Positions 17,319 to 25,293 of a DNA stretch of 64,000 nucleotides are shown here, in pieces. The notes beneath the pieces were generated by a model that ran no database searches, had not been told where the DNA came from, and saw nothing but the letters and a program-made list of their open reading frames with translations. Position numbers and translations under genes: made by a program. This stretch comes from Streptosporangium sp. NBC_01756 (GTDB taxonomy: Bacteria; Actinomycetota; Actinomycetes; Streptosporangiales; Streptosporangiaceae): contig NZ_CP109130.1 in NCBI RefSeq assembly GCF_035917975.1, positions 1,550,001 through 1,614,000 on the forward strand. The letters run 5' to 3'. Position 1 is the stretch's first letter. Each line of letters starts with the position of its first letter.

Positions 17319-18437
17319 TCAGCGGACGGACTGCCGGGTGCCTGTCTCGGCGGATCGCCGTACGGCGTCGAGCAGGCGGTGCAACCGCAGTCCCTCATCG
17401 AAATCCGGTGTGGTGCGACCACCGGTGCGGAGGTCGTCGGCGATCCGGACGTACGTCTGGGCCACGTTGGCGACCTCGGTTCCGCGGGCCGCCTCGGGGA
17501 TCCGGCGGTATCCGTCCGGGATCGGCAGTTCCTGCCACGGACCGCCGACGCCCTGGGAGCCCAGGATGCGCAGCTCGCTCATCTGGATGCCGCCCGGCCC
17601 GCCGGGACCGGAGACGATCGCCAGGTCGCCCCCGGTCCCGGTGATCTCGATCCGGGTGCGGCCGTCGGTGGCCTTGGCATCGTGGATGTGCGCGGAGATC
17701 GCGGCACCACCGGCCGTCGTCGCGTGGAGGACGATCTGGTCCGGGCTGGTCACCTCGATGGTCTCCCCGGTTTCGGAGACGGTCATCCGGGGGTGCTGGA
17801 CCGACAGGCCGGCCGAGAGCTCGGCGATGCGGCCGACCAGCTGCTCCAGTGCGTCGAGCGTGTGGCCGCCGACGACCTCCAGCGTCCCGGCGGCGTTCGC
17901 CAGGTCGAGGGTGTACTCGAACCCGGCCGGCATCCGGGCGCCGGCGCCCTTGGCGCGTGCCGCGTAGACCGTCGCCGACGTGACCCGCCCGATGTGACCA
18001 TCGGCGATCAGCTCGCGCGCGTGACCGATCGCCGGGGAGTGGCGGGCCTGCAGGCCGACCGTGGCGTGCACGCCCGCGTCGCGGGCCGCCTCCGCGAGGA
18101 CCTCCGCCTCCTCGGAGGTGCGGACCAGCGGCCACTCGCAGTAGACGTGCTTGCCTGCCTCAAGAGCCGCCTGGATCAGCTCGAAGTGGAACGGCACCTT
18201 GACGGTGACGGCAACGAGGTCCACCTCCGGATGCGCGGCGAGGCTCCGCGGATCGGTGAAGGCGTGCGGAACGCCGAACCGGCGGGCCGCCTCCTGCGCA
18301 CTGGCCTCGCGGCTGGTGCCGACCGCGGTGATCTCGAAGTCCGGCAGCGCCCGCAGCGCCGGGATGTGCGCCCGCGCCGCCCACCCCCGATCGGGGTTGG
18401 CGCCGATGATGCCCACCCGGACCCTGTCCGATCCCAT
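17319..18437 (-). CDS. Gfo/Idh/MocA-family oxidoreductase
   Basis: 372-residue NAD(P)-dependent oxidoreductase with an N-terminal Rossmann fold (VRVGIIGANPDRGWAARAHI) and the family's EKP-like motif as EWPLVRT near residue 110, followed by the alpha/beta substrate domain. The ATG at 18437 follows AAAGGAC; the frame open to 18470 would reach the operator array. Members oxidise sugars, inositols or their derivatives. It probably belongs to the catabolic cluster, but its promoter carries a different operator type from the ATACGTAT sites, so it may answer to another signal. Confidence 0.9.
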   Translation of the reverse strand: MGSDRVRVGIIGANPDRGWAARAHIPALRALPDFEITAVGTSREASAQEAARRFGVPHAFTDPRSLAAHPEVDLVAVTVKVPFHFELIQAALEAGKHVYCEWPLVRTSEEAEVLAEAARDAGVHATVGLQARHSPAIGHARELIADGHIGRVTSATVYAARAKGAGARMPAGFEYTLDLANAAGTLEVVGGHTLDALEQLVGRIAELSAGLSVQHPRMTVSETGETIEVTSPDQIVLHATTAGGAAISAHIHDAKATDGRTRIEITGTGGDLAIVSGPGGPGGIQMSELRILGSQGVGGPWQELPIPDGYRRIPEAARGTEVANVAQTYVRIADDLRTGGRTTPDFDEGLRLHRLLDAVRRSAETGTRQSVR

Positions 18438-18470
18438 GACGTGTCCTTTCGCTCCGCTCAGTACGCTCAC

Positions 18471-18540
18471 ATAAATGGACTTGCCGCGTCCGTTTCGGAC
18501 TATACGATAAACGGACGCAATATGTCCATTTATCGTATAG
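18471..18540. promoter_or_regulatory. Four-half-site operator array upstream of the Gfo/Idh/MocA gene
   Basis: Four copies of a 10-bp element close to ATAAAYGGAC in alternating orientation: plus 18471-18480, minus 18497-18488 (first two bases differ), plus 18507-18516, minus 18533-18524. Overlapping inverted repeats follow: a 10-bp pair at 18486-18495/18509-18518 and a 12-bp pair CTATACGATAAA at 18500-18511 with its complement at 18529-18540. Confidence 0.65.
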
Positions 18541-18615
18541 GGTCATCGTATGAGCAGGCCGGACAGTGCCGTGGACCGATTTCCGGCGGACAACGCGGGT
18601 CGCCTGCGGACAGGG

Positions 18616-18650
18616 CAGGGCCCCCGGCCGCGGTGCGGCCGGGGGCCCTG
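18616..18650 (-). terminator. Terminator after the GH6 cellulase
   Basis: Perfect 16-bp GC stem (18616-18631 with 18635-18650) and a 3-nt loop, 26 bases beyond the cellulase stop on the minus strand. Confidence 0.8.
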
Positions 18651-18676
18651 CTCGGAGCGGTTGGCGAAGAGTGCGG

Positions 18677-20977
18677 TTACAGGGCGGGGTAGGCGTTCTG
18701 GAGCAGCTGACGGAACTGCGCGGAGAACCACTGGCCGGCGATCGGGGAGTCCGGCAATGCGCCGGTCATGCTGTTGCCGTTGCGCTCGTTGCCGGTGTAG
18801 GTCGGGTCGCACATCCGGTCGAAGCCCTTGCCCTCGTCGTTCGGGATGAGCTTGCTGGCGCCGTCGGACTCACCCGGAGGCTTGATCCAGACGTAGGCGT
18901 CCAGACCGGCGGCGGGGCTGGCCTGCGGGCGCTCGCCGAGACCGGCGCCGCTCTGGTTGCACCAGTTGCCGGCGTGGATGCGACGGTCCACCCGCGAGTT
19001 GTCGACGAAGGTGTTCATGTCGGTGGAGGTGCTGGGAGCGGACGGACGGGCCGTGCCGCCCCAGCCGTTGCGGGAGGTGTCGATCAGCATGCCGAGGCCC
19101 GACTTGAAGCCCTTCTGGACCAGCAGGTTCCGGAAGGCCTGGGCGTAGGAGAGCTCGTCGACGTAGAAGTTCCAGTCGACCCACTTCGACTGGCGGATCG
19201 TCTGGCCGTTGACGGTGCTGTTGATGGTGAAGTGCGGCTCCTTCAGAGCCGAGTAGTTGGCGGTGTTGGTGATGAAACCGTCAACGCTGTCGAAGCCCGC
19301 CGTGGTGCCGGAGACCGTGCTGGCGAACAGGTCGGCCGAGGGGCCCAAGTTGGTGTCCCAGCCCAGCCAGCCGTGGTGGCCGGCGTCGATGTAGGTGTAG
19401 ACGTTCGGGATCGCGTGCAGCTTGTTCAGGGCGTAGCGGACGCCGTCGACGTAGGCACCGCTCGACTTTGCCTCCGCGCACTTGGCCACGTTCAGGTTGG
19501 TGATCAGGTTGGGCAGCGAGTCGATCTCGACGACCGTCGCGATCCGGAGCGCGGCGTACTTCGACTCCTTCATGATCGTGGCGATCGGGTCGATGTACTC
19601 AGTCTTGTAGCGGTTCAAGCCGTTCTCGGCGATGAGCAGCTCACCGTTGGAGGCCAGCGCCGAGCAGTCGCGGTTCGGCAGGTTGTAGATGACGAACTGG
19701 ATCGTCAGCGGCTTGCTGCCGTTGGCCGCGTCCTGCTTGAGTGCCTCGTCCAGGTGGGCGCGGAGGCCCTTCGCCGAGGCGGTTCCCTCGATGGCGGCGA
19801 TGCGGTCCAGCCACACGCCGGTCGAGATGTTGGCCACCGCGGAACCGCCCGGCTCCGCCGCGGCCTTCGCCGACCAGTCAGGGTTGACGTAGCCGGTGGC
19901 GCCGGCGTACGGGTTCTCGACGTGCTCGCCGGTCGGCGGGGTGCCGTCGTCGTCGGCCTCGGTCGCGGTGACGGAGACACCGGTGTGCCCGGTGGCCGCG
20001 GCCGCGATGGTGGCGGTGCCGTCGGTCTGGTCGGCGTCCTGCGCGGCCGAGACCGTCACGTTCTGCGCCGTGTTCCAGTTGGCGGTGGTGAAGGCCAGGG
20101 TAGAGGGCGAGATCGTGAGGTCGGCGTCACCGGTCTTGGTCAGGTTGACCGTGACGTTGCCGGTGGGTGCCTTGCTGAGCCTGAAGCCCACCGTCTTGGA
20201 ACTGCCCTCGGGAACGCTGACCGAGGTCGCGGAGGCGACGATCGACGCGGTGCCGGTGTCGGTGCCCACCGTGAAGGGGACCTCGGCGGTCTCCTTGGTC
20301 AGGGCTGGGCTCGCGTTGTCGTAGGCCTTGGCCTTGGCGGTGTGGCTGCCGGCCGCCACGCCCGTCGCCGAGAAGCTGTACGGGGCGGAGGTGTCGGTGT
20401 TGACCAGCGCACCGTCGACATAGAACTCGACCTTGCTGACCGCACCGTCGTCGCCGGCCGTCGCCGCGAGCGGTACGGCGGAGCCCGCCGGGATGGAGGC
20501 GCCGCTCGCCGGACTGGTCAGGCTGACCGTCGGGGCCTGGTTGACGGGCGGCTGCCCGCCGCAGGTGACGCCGTTGACCGTGAAGGCGGTGGGCTTGGGG
20601 TTGCTCCCGCTCCACGACCCGTTGAAGCCGACGCTCGTCGACGCGCCGGTGGCCAGGGCGCCGTTCCAGTCCAGGTTCTTGGCGGTGACCTGGTTGCCGC
20701 TCTGGCTCCAGGTCGCCGACCAGCCCTGCTGGAGCTGCTGGCTGCCGGGGAAGGCGAAGCCGAGGGTCCAGCTGCTCAGCGGGTCACCGAGGTTCTTGAG
20801 GCTGATGTTGGCGGTGAACCCGCCCTGCCATTCGTTGGTGCTGTATGCGACGTCGCACGAGACTGCGGCGTGCGCCGTGGCGGCCTGCCCGGTGGCGAGA
20901 CCGGCGGCGGCCACGAACACGGCCGCGGTGGTCGCCGCCCGATTGCGCCAAGCTTGGCGGCGCGGATGAACTCTCAT
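18677..20977 (-). CDS. Secreted GH6 cellulase with CBM2, Ig-like and Calx-beta domains
   Basis: 766-residue extracellular enzyme for beta-1,4-glucan. Signal peptide 1-38 ending AHA, then a CBM2 cellulose-binding module (about 41-139, Cys at both ends, conserved Trp), a bacterial Ig-like domain (149-236), a Calx-beta module (about 240-345) and a C-terminal GH6 domain (about 350-766). GH6 segments include NRDCSALASNGELLIAENG, YIDAGHHGWLGW and DTSRNGWGG. The length and long loops suggest an exo-acting cellobiohydrolase, but endo activity cannot be excluded. Transcribed alone behind a perfect CelR/CebR box and followed by a strong terminator. The CBM is N-terminal, opposite to some classic GH6 enzymes. 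Confidence 0.93.
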   Translation of the reverse strand: MRVHPRRQAWRNRAATTAAVFVAAAGLATGQAATAHAAVSCDVAYSTNEWQGGFTANISLKNLGDPLSSWTLGFAFPGSQQLQQGWSATWSQSGNQVTAKNLDWNGALATGASTSVGFNGSWSGSNPKPTAFTVNGVTCGGQPPVNQAPTVSLTSPASGASIPAGSAVPLAATAGDDGAVSKVEFYVDGALVNTDTSAPYSFSATGVAAGSHTAKAKAYDNASPALTKETAEVPFTVGTDTGTASIVASATSVSVPEGSSKTVGFRLSKAPTGNVTVNLTKTGDADLTISPSTLAFTTANWNTAQNVTVSAAQDADQTDGTATIAAAATGHTGVSVTATEADDDGTPPTGEHVENPYAGATGYVNPDWSAKAAAEPGGSAVANISTGVWLDRIAAIEGTASAKGLRAHLDEALKQDAANGSKPLTIQFVIYNLPNRDCSALASNGELLIAENGLNRYKTEYIDPIATIMKESKYAALRIATVVEIDSLPNLITNLNVAKCAEAKSSGAYVDGVRYALNKLHAIPNVYTYIDAGHHGWLGWDTNLGPSADLFASTVSGTTAGFDSVDGFITNTANYSALKEPHFTINSTVNGQTIRQSKWVDWNFYVDELSYAQAFRNLLVQKGFKSGLGMLIDTSRNGWGGTARPSAPSTSTDMNTFVDNSRVDRRIHAGNWCNQSGAGLGERPQASPAAGLDAYVWIKPPGESDGASKLIPNDEGKGFDRMCDPTYTGNERNGNSMTGALPDSPIAGQWFSAQFRQLLQNAYPAL

Positions 20978-21001
20978 TCGTAATCATCTCCAGGACGAGG
21001 G

Positions 21002-21015
21002 TGGGAGCGCTCCCA
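21002..21015. promoter_or_regulatory. CelR/CebR-type operator
   Basis: TGGGAGCGCTCCCA, a perfect 14-bp palindrome identical to the box bound by the cellulose regulators CelR/CebR of other actinomycetes, 25 bp upstream of the GH6 start. Expected to be released by cellobiose. Confidence 0.88.
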
Positions 21016-21117
21016 TAGTCCGGATGTTTCAGGCGTGTGTACAGCTTGTTGCGCTCCGCGGGCGCTTCACCGGGACTGTCCTCGCCCCTGACCTCACCGA
21101 ACGCTTTTCCGGTTCGA

Positions 21118-21128
21118 TGAAAGTTTCA
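21118..21128. promoter_or_regulatory. TGAAAGTTTCA palindrome upstream of GH6
   Basis: Perfect odd palindrome around a central G, 141 bp upstream of the GH6 start. The same element, extended to 13 bp, precedes the pectate lyase at 35317-35329. Similar GAAA-N-TTTC elements are known upstream of actinomycete xylanase and cellulase genes. Confidence 0.5.
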
Positions 21129-21143
21129 AAGATCACGACGGCT

Positions 21144-21887
21144 CTACCGCCCAGCGGCGGTCGCGGCGGCCATGGCGGCGCCCACGATGCCGGCCTCGTT
21201 CTGGAGGGTGGCGGGTACCACTGGCGTGCGCACCGCCACCTTGGGCAGGAACTTGTCCGCCTTCTTGCTGACCCCCCCACCGAGAATGATCAGCGAAGGG
21301 GAGAACAGCGCCTCGACGTGCTGCAGATACTCCTCGACCCGCTCGGCCCACTTGTCCCAGCTCAGATCATGATTCTCGCGCGCATGGTCGGAGGCCCGCT
21401 TCTCCGCGTCCTTGCCCCGGATCTCCAGGTGACCGAGCTCGGTGTTGGGCACCAGGCGGCCGTCGACGAACAGGGCGCTGCCGATCCCGGTGCCGAAGGT
21501 GAGCATCAGCACCACCCCGGCCCTGCCCCGGCCCGCACCGACCGCCATCTCGGCCGTCCCCGCCGCGTCGGCGTCGTTGAGCACCACCACGGGCAGCCTC
21601 GTCGCCTTGGCGAACAGCGCCCGCGCGTCCTCACCGATCCACGACTGGTCCACGTTGGCGGCCGACCTGGTGACCCCGTCGACCACGACGCCGGGAAAGG
21701 TCACGCCGATCGGCCCGCTCCAGGTGAAGTGCTCGACGATCTGCGCGACCACCGCGGCCACCGACGCGGGGTCGGCGGGAACGGGGGTCGGGATCCGCAG
21801 ACGCTCCCCGACCAGCACACCTCTGGCGGTGTCCACCGGCGCGCCTTTGATCCCCGATCCGCCGATGTCGATTCCCAGCGCTTCCAT
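21144..21887 (-). CDS. ppgK: Polyphosphate glucokinase
   Basis: 247-residue ROK-family kinase that phosphorylates glucose using polyphosphate or ATP. The start at 21887 (MEALGIDIGGSGIKG) has AGGAGG 7 bases upstream; the frame open to 22175 is longer but the extra part is not protein-like. Phosphate motif GIDIGGSG at residues 4-11, catalytic Asp in LNDADAAG, adenosine/ROK motif LTFGTGIGSAL and ELGHLEI are all present. Length fits the family (about 250-270). Placed next to a secreted cellulase, it suits phosphorylation of glucose released from cellobiose. Cytoplasmic. Confidence 0.94.
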   Translation of the reverse strand: MEALGIDIGGSGIKGAPVDTARGVLVGERLRIPTPVPADPASVAAVVAQIVEHFTWSGPIGVTFPGVVVDGVTRSAANVDQSWIGEDARALFAKATRLPVVVLNDADAAGTAEMAVGAGRGRAGVVLMLTFGTGIGSALFVDGRLVPNTELGHLEIRGKDAEKRASDHARENHDLSWDKWAERVEEYLQHVEALFSPSLIILGGGVSKKADKFLPKVAVRTPVVPATLQNEAGIVGAAMAAATAAGR

Positions 21888-22231
21888 GACATCCACCTCC
21901 TGCTCCGGGCTCCTTCCCCGGGACGGGCCGCTGATGCCCTCCACGGTCCGCGGTCTGCCCGCAGGTCCGCTGACGGCCGCCTGCGGTGCACGGGCCGACC
22001 CCGCTGAAAGTGACCTGTCCCAGACCGCGGGCAGCACAGCAGGAAAGGATCCCTCCGATGGCGCTCCCTCCATAAGGCCGGCACCTGGAAGGTGCTTCAC
22101 CTGGCCAAGTGAGCGAATGCCGCCCGGGAGGACGCCGACGGTCCTCCGGAGGCGGTCACAGTGAGAGGTGCGCACCCGGGCATCCGGGATGGTCTCTCCC
22201 CGTGAACGCCTCCGTTCCGGATCGGCTGCCG
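21888..22231. other. Intergenic region, no supported gene
   Basis: 344 bases upstream of ppgK and downstream of the DUF916-like gene. Open frames here are extensions of ppgK without codon sense. I see the ppgK ribosome site and no clear terminator. Confidence 0.5.
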
Positions 22232-23272
22232 TCAGCCCGCGGCGACCCCGGCATCGACATCGGTATCGGTATCGACGTCGGCACCGGTACGCCGGCGCCG
22301 CCGGCTGCGGCGAATGATCAGGGCGAAGGCCCCCAGAAGCAGCGCGACCAGTCCCCCGATGGCGCCGAACAGGATCAGCGGGTCCAGGTCCGGGAAGACG
22401 GACAGGCCCGTGCCGGCACGCGGGAAGGTGACGGTGGCGGTGGCCGTCCGCTTCACCATGCCGCTCGTCAGGGTCAGTTCCACCTTCCAGGGACCGTCCG
22501 GTATCCGCCGGTCAAGCGTCACGGTCACCGGGGCGGAGGCCCCAGGGAGCAACGTGACGCCCAGGTCGGCGGAGAACGGCCCGGCCGAAAGGCCGCCCGG
22601 CCCGTCCGACAGCGAGAGCGTCCCGCTCATGTCGATGGCCCGCCCGCCGGTGTTGCGGACCAGCGCCACCAGTTCCGGCCTGCCGTCCGGAGCGCGGACG
22701 GGGGTCAGTTTCTCGATCTCGAAGTCGGACGGCGGCTCACCGCCGAGCCCGACGTCGATGTAGAGGCGGATCCCGACGCGGTTGACGACACGCACGCTGT
22801 GTCTGGCGTTGGGTTCGGCGACGACCTCCGCCCAGACGACACCGAACCGCTCGCCGCGTGAGGCGGCAGGCGGCACTTTGATCGTGACGGAGGCGGTCTC
22901 ATATCCCCCCGGGGGGACCGTGACCGAGGTCCGGTCAAGTGACGTCCAGCCCGTCAGCTCGTTCTTGGGGCGGGCGGCGGGCATCGCGAACCTGTTGCCG
23001 ACGACATCGGCGGCAGCCGGGTACAGGGTGATGTGCTGCGTCTTCTTCGTCGTGTTGGAGACCTCCAGGCGCCGCTTGATGGTGGTGCCCGGAGCGAGGT
23101 GGTCGATGATGTAGGAATGCGCCCGCGGGTCGTCATGGCGGCTGACGGGTGCCTCGAGCAGCCGGATGCCGATCGTGCCGTGGGGGTCCTGTCCGGCGGT
23201 CCGGTTCGCTCCGGCCGATGCGCCGGCCACGCCCGAACAGAGCGCGGCCAGCGACATCAGCGTGCACAGCAT
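22232..23272 (-). CDS. Secreted, membrane-anchored DUF916-like protein
   Basis: 346 residues: signal peptide (about 1-24), an extracellular beta-rich region with two Ig-like modules (about 30-155 and 165-290), one transmembrane helix near the C-terminus (about 298-322) and a positively charged RRSRRRRR tail. The module pattern, with VSNTTKKTQHITLYPA and a PPAASRGERFGVVWAEV segment, resembles DUF916/WxL-interacting proteins of Gram-positive bacteria. It begins 10 bases after the small secreted protein upstream and ends in an acidic Asp-Thr-Asp-Val tail. Probably presents the partner at the cell surface. No catalytic motif visible. Confidence 0.75.
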   Translation of the reverse strand: MLCTLMSLAALCSGVAGASAGANRTAGQDPHGTIGIRLLEAPVSRHDDPRAHSYIIDHLAPGTTIKRRLEVSNTTKKTQHITLYPAAADVVGNRFAMPAARPKNELTGWTSLDRTSVTVPPGGYETASVTIKVPPAASRGERFGVVWAEVVAEPNARHSVRVVNRVGIRLYIDVGLGGEPPSDFEIEKLTPVRAPDGRPELVALVRNTGGRAIDMSGTLSLSDGPGGLSAGPFSADLGVTLLPGASAPVTVTLDRRIPDGPWKVELTLTSGMVKRTATATVTFPRAGTGLSVFPDLDPLILFGAIGGLVALLLGAFALIIRRSRRRRRTGADVDTDTDVDAGVAAG

Positions 23273-23282
23273 GGCGATCCGG

Positions 23283-23834
23283 TCAGGCCACCTGATGTGT
23301 CACCGTTCCGGTGTAGGTGCCTACCTGCGCGGTGATGGGAACCGAGACGATCAGGGTGGGGTTCCAGGACGCCGTGCTACCGCCGGTGCCTCCCGAGTGG
23401 GTGAACGCCGTCACCGCGGTCAGAGTCGTGCCGGTCAGCGGGACCGCGTCATCGGCTGTGAGCTGACCCGCGGTGAAGGTTCCGCCTCCGCTCGACGCGG
23501 TGAGATCTCCGGACCAGTACTCCACGGCGGCGAAGGGAACGGTCAGCGCGGCGACGGTGAAGTCCGTCGCGAACACCGAGGCGACCCAGGGCGACGTGGC
23601 CCCACCGCGGGTGTCGGAGACCGACACCGTGCCGAGCTGGCTGGTGATCGTACCTCCCGGGCTGGCGCTGCCGAGATCGACCGGTCCCGCGGGTGCCGTG
23701 ATGTCTAGGGAGCCCTCAGTCACCTCGAACGTGACGATGGTGTCAGCACTGGGGGCGGCCAGCGCCGGCGCCGACACGGTGAGCGCCAGCAGGCTCGCGC
23801 CCACCGAGATGAACGCTACGGATCTCTTACGCAA
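23283..23834 (-). CDS. Small secreted WxL-like beta protein
   Basis: 183 residues with a clear signal peptide (cut near APALA-AP, residue 27) and a Thr/Ser/Gly-rich beta-sandwich mature part, lacking Cys and any enzyme motif. Features such as FEVTEGSLDITAPAGPVDLG at the mature N-terminus and a terminal YTGTVTHQVA resemble WxL-domain surface proteins of Firmicutes, although no double WxL motif is present. First gene of a two-gene unit with the DUF916-like anchor. Function unknown; a surface-attached structural or binding protein is the most natural guess. Confidence 0.75.
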   Translation of the reverse strand: MRKRSVAFISVGASLLALTVSAPALAAPSADTIVTFEVTEGSLDITAPAGPVDLGSASPGGTITSQLGTVSVSDTRGGATSPWVASVFATDFTVAALTVPFAAVEYWSGDLTASSGGGTFTAGQLTADDAVPLTGTTLTAVTAFTHSGGTGGSTASWNPTLIVSVPITAQVGTYTGTVTHQVA

Positions 23835-24168
23835 GGTCTTTCCCTCCGAATGATCTGATAGGCACTTCGGGGGGAGCAGGCGGCAAATCTGGGTTCTTAC
23901 CTGCAGCGATCACTCTAGGAGCGGCAATGCCGGACAGGGCGGCCAGAGCGGCAAAGAGTCGGCCTGGAGATATCCCGGCAACGATCAGTGTTTCCGAGAC
24001 GCCGGAAATTCTGCTTTCAGGTTCGCCCTCTCCTGGCCCCGCCACAGCCACGACAGGATTTCGTAAAACGCGAATAAATTTATAAAAAAATCTAATCGCA
24101 TACTGCAAGTATGGTGGGAATCGGGAGAGTGGGACGGCGGTGGTCCCGTCTCTCCCGCGGAGGCTTCC
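23835..24168. other. Promoter-bearing intergenic region
   Basis: 334 bases that are less GC-rich than the surroundings, with an AT run near 24065-24105. It must hold the promoter of the WxL-like gene. A 93-codon frame on the minus strand (24108-23827) has unconvincing codon use and overlaps the WxL-like start; I do not call it. Confidence 0.5.
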
Positions 24169-25149
24169 CTAACGCTTCACGGGACCCGTCGAGGCCCTGA
24201 CGACGAGCTCGGGCTCGAAGAGCAGCTCGTCCGCCGGGACCAGGGCCTTGTCGATCTGGGCGGCCAGGAGATCGACGACCGCTCGGCCCATCGCGTCGAT
24301 CGGCTGGCGCAGGGTGGTCAGCGGCGGGTCGGTGCAGTTCATCAGCGCGGAGTCGTCGTAACCGATCACCGAGATGTCACCGGGCACGGACAGCCCCGCC
24401 CGGCGCGCGGCTCTGATGGCGCCCAGCGCCATGACGTCGCTTGCGCAGATGATGCCGGTCACACCCCGGCGGACCAGCCGGGCCGCCGCCGCGTGACCGC
24501 CCTCCAGGGAGAACATGGTGTGCTCGACGAACTCTGCCTCCAGGCCGGCCGCCGCCAGCTTGCGCCGCGAGGGCACGTGGTCCGGCGGGCCGAGCACCAT
24601 GCCGATCCGTTCGTGCCCGAGTGAGCGCAGGTGGCCGAGCGCCATCTCGGCGGCGGCCACATCGTCGCACGAGACCTGGGGAAAGGCGAGGTGCTCCACC
24701 GCGGCGTTGACCAGCACGGTCGGCAGGCGGCGTTCCAGCAGCAGCCGGTAGTGGTCATGAGAGGCGTCGGCCTGGGCGAACAATCCCCCGGCGAACACCA
24801 CGCCGGACACCTGCTGCTGGAGCAGGAGATCGACGTACTCGGCCTCGGAGACCCCGCCCAGCGTCCTGGTGCACAGCACCGAGGTGAACCCCTGCTGAGC
24901 CAGCGCACCCCCGACCACCTCGGCGAACGCCGGGAAAATCGGATTCTGCAACTCGGGCAGGACGAGCCCCACCAGCCTGGCCCGGTCCCCGCGCAACTGC
25001 GTCGGCCGTTCGTAGCCGAGCACGTCGAGCGCCGTGAGCACGGCCTCCCGGGTCGCCTCGGACACACCGGGTTTCCCGTTGAGCACGCGACTCACCGTCG
25101 CCTCGCTCATCCCGACCTTCTTGGCCACTTCTGCAAGCCGTCGCGTCAT
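24169..25149 (-). CDS. LacI-family regulator, MalR/Reg1-like
   Basis: 326-residue regulator. The helix-turn-helix is RLAEVAKKVGMSEATVSRVL near the N-terminus, followed by NGKPGVSEATREAVLTALDV and a sugar-binding-protein fold ending FEPELVVRASTG. Sequence blocks such as GYERPTQLRG, LPELQNPIFPAFAEV and GYDDSALMNCTDPPLTT recall the maltose regulator MalR/Reg1 of Streptomyces. Start at 25149 (MTRRL) avoids the less likely upstream ATG at 25167. No sugar transporter adjoins it, so its targets are elsewhere or include the cellulase/glucokinase region. An inverted repeat at 25192-25207 could be its own operator. Confidence 0.9.
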   Translation of the reverse strand: MTRRLAEVAKKVGMSEATVSRVLNGKPGVSEATREAVLTALDVLGYERPTQLRGDRARLVGLVLPELQNPIFPAFAEVVGGALAQQGFTSVLCTRTLGGVSEAEYVDLLLQQQVSGVVFAGGLFAQADASHDHYRLLLERRLPTVLVNAAVEHLAFPQVSCDDVAAAEMALGHLRSLGHERIGMVLGPPDHVPSRRKLAAAGLEAEFVEHTMFSLEGGHAAAARLVRRGVTGIICASDVMALGAIRAARRAGLSVPGDISVIGYDDSALMNCTDPPLTTLRQPIDAMGRAVVDLLAAQIDKALVPADELLFEPELVVRASTGPVKR

Positions 25150-25191
25150 GGCGAAACTATACGGCATTAGACGTAATTATTTGCGGAGTTT

Positions 25192-25207
25192 TGCGAAATT
25201 CATCGCA
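25192..25207. promoter_or_regulatory. Inverted repeat upstream of the MalR-like gene
   Basis: TGCGA-N6-TCGCA, 43 bp upstream of the regulator start, overlapped by a TTTGCGGAGTTTTGCG direct repeat. Possible autoregulatory site; weak evidence. Confidence 0.35.
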
Positions 25208-25293
25208 CATTTCCGGTATAGCGTTGCCCTCGGCGATCACCGCCACCGCCCGCCCCTGTGCTCCGCCGGAGGCACCGGGGCGGTGGAACTCCG

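Noticed and set aside
18566..20983. 805-codon plus-strand frame opposite the GH6 cellulase
   Set aside because: Val/Gly/Asp/Arg-rich shadow of the cellulase coding strand; no domain recognisable.
23827..24108. Minus-strand frame of 93 codons before the WxL-like gene
   Set aside because: Overlaps the WxL-like start and has poor codon pattern; more likely leader/promoter DNA.
23835..24108. c-di-AMP (ydaO-type) riboswitch before secreted wall-related genes
   Set aside because: I looked for the conserved riboswitch cores known from actinomycete leaders and could not match them.
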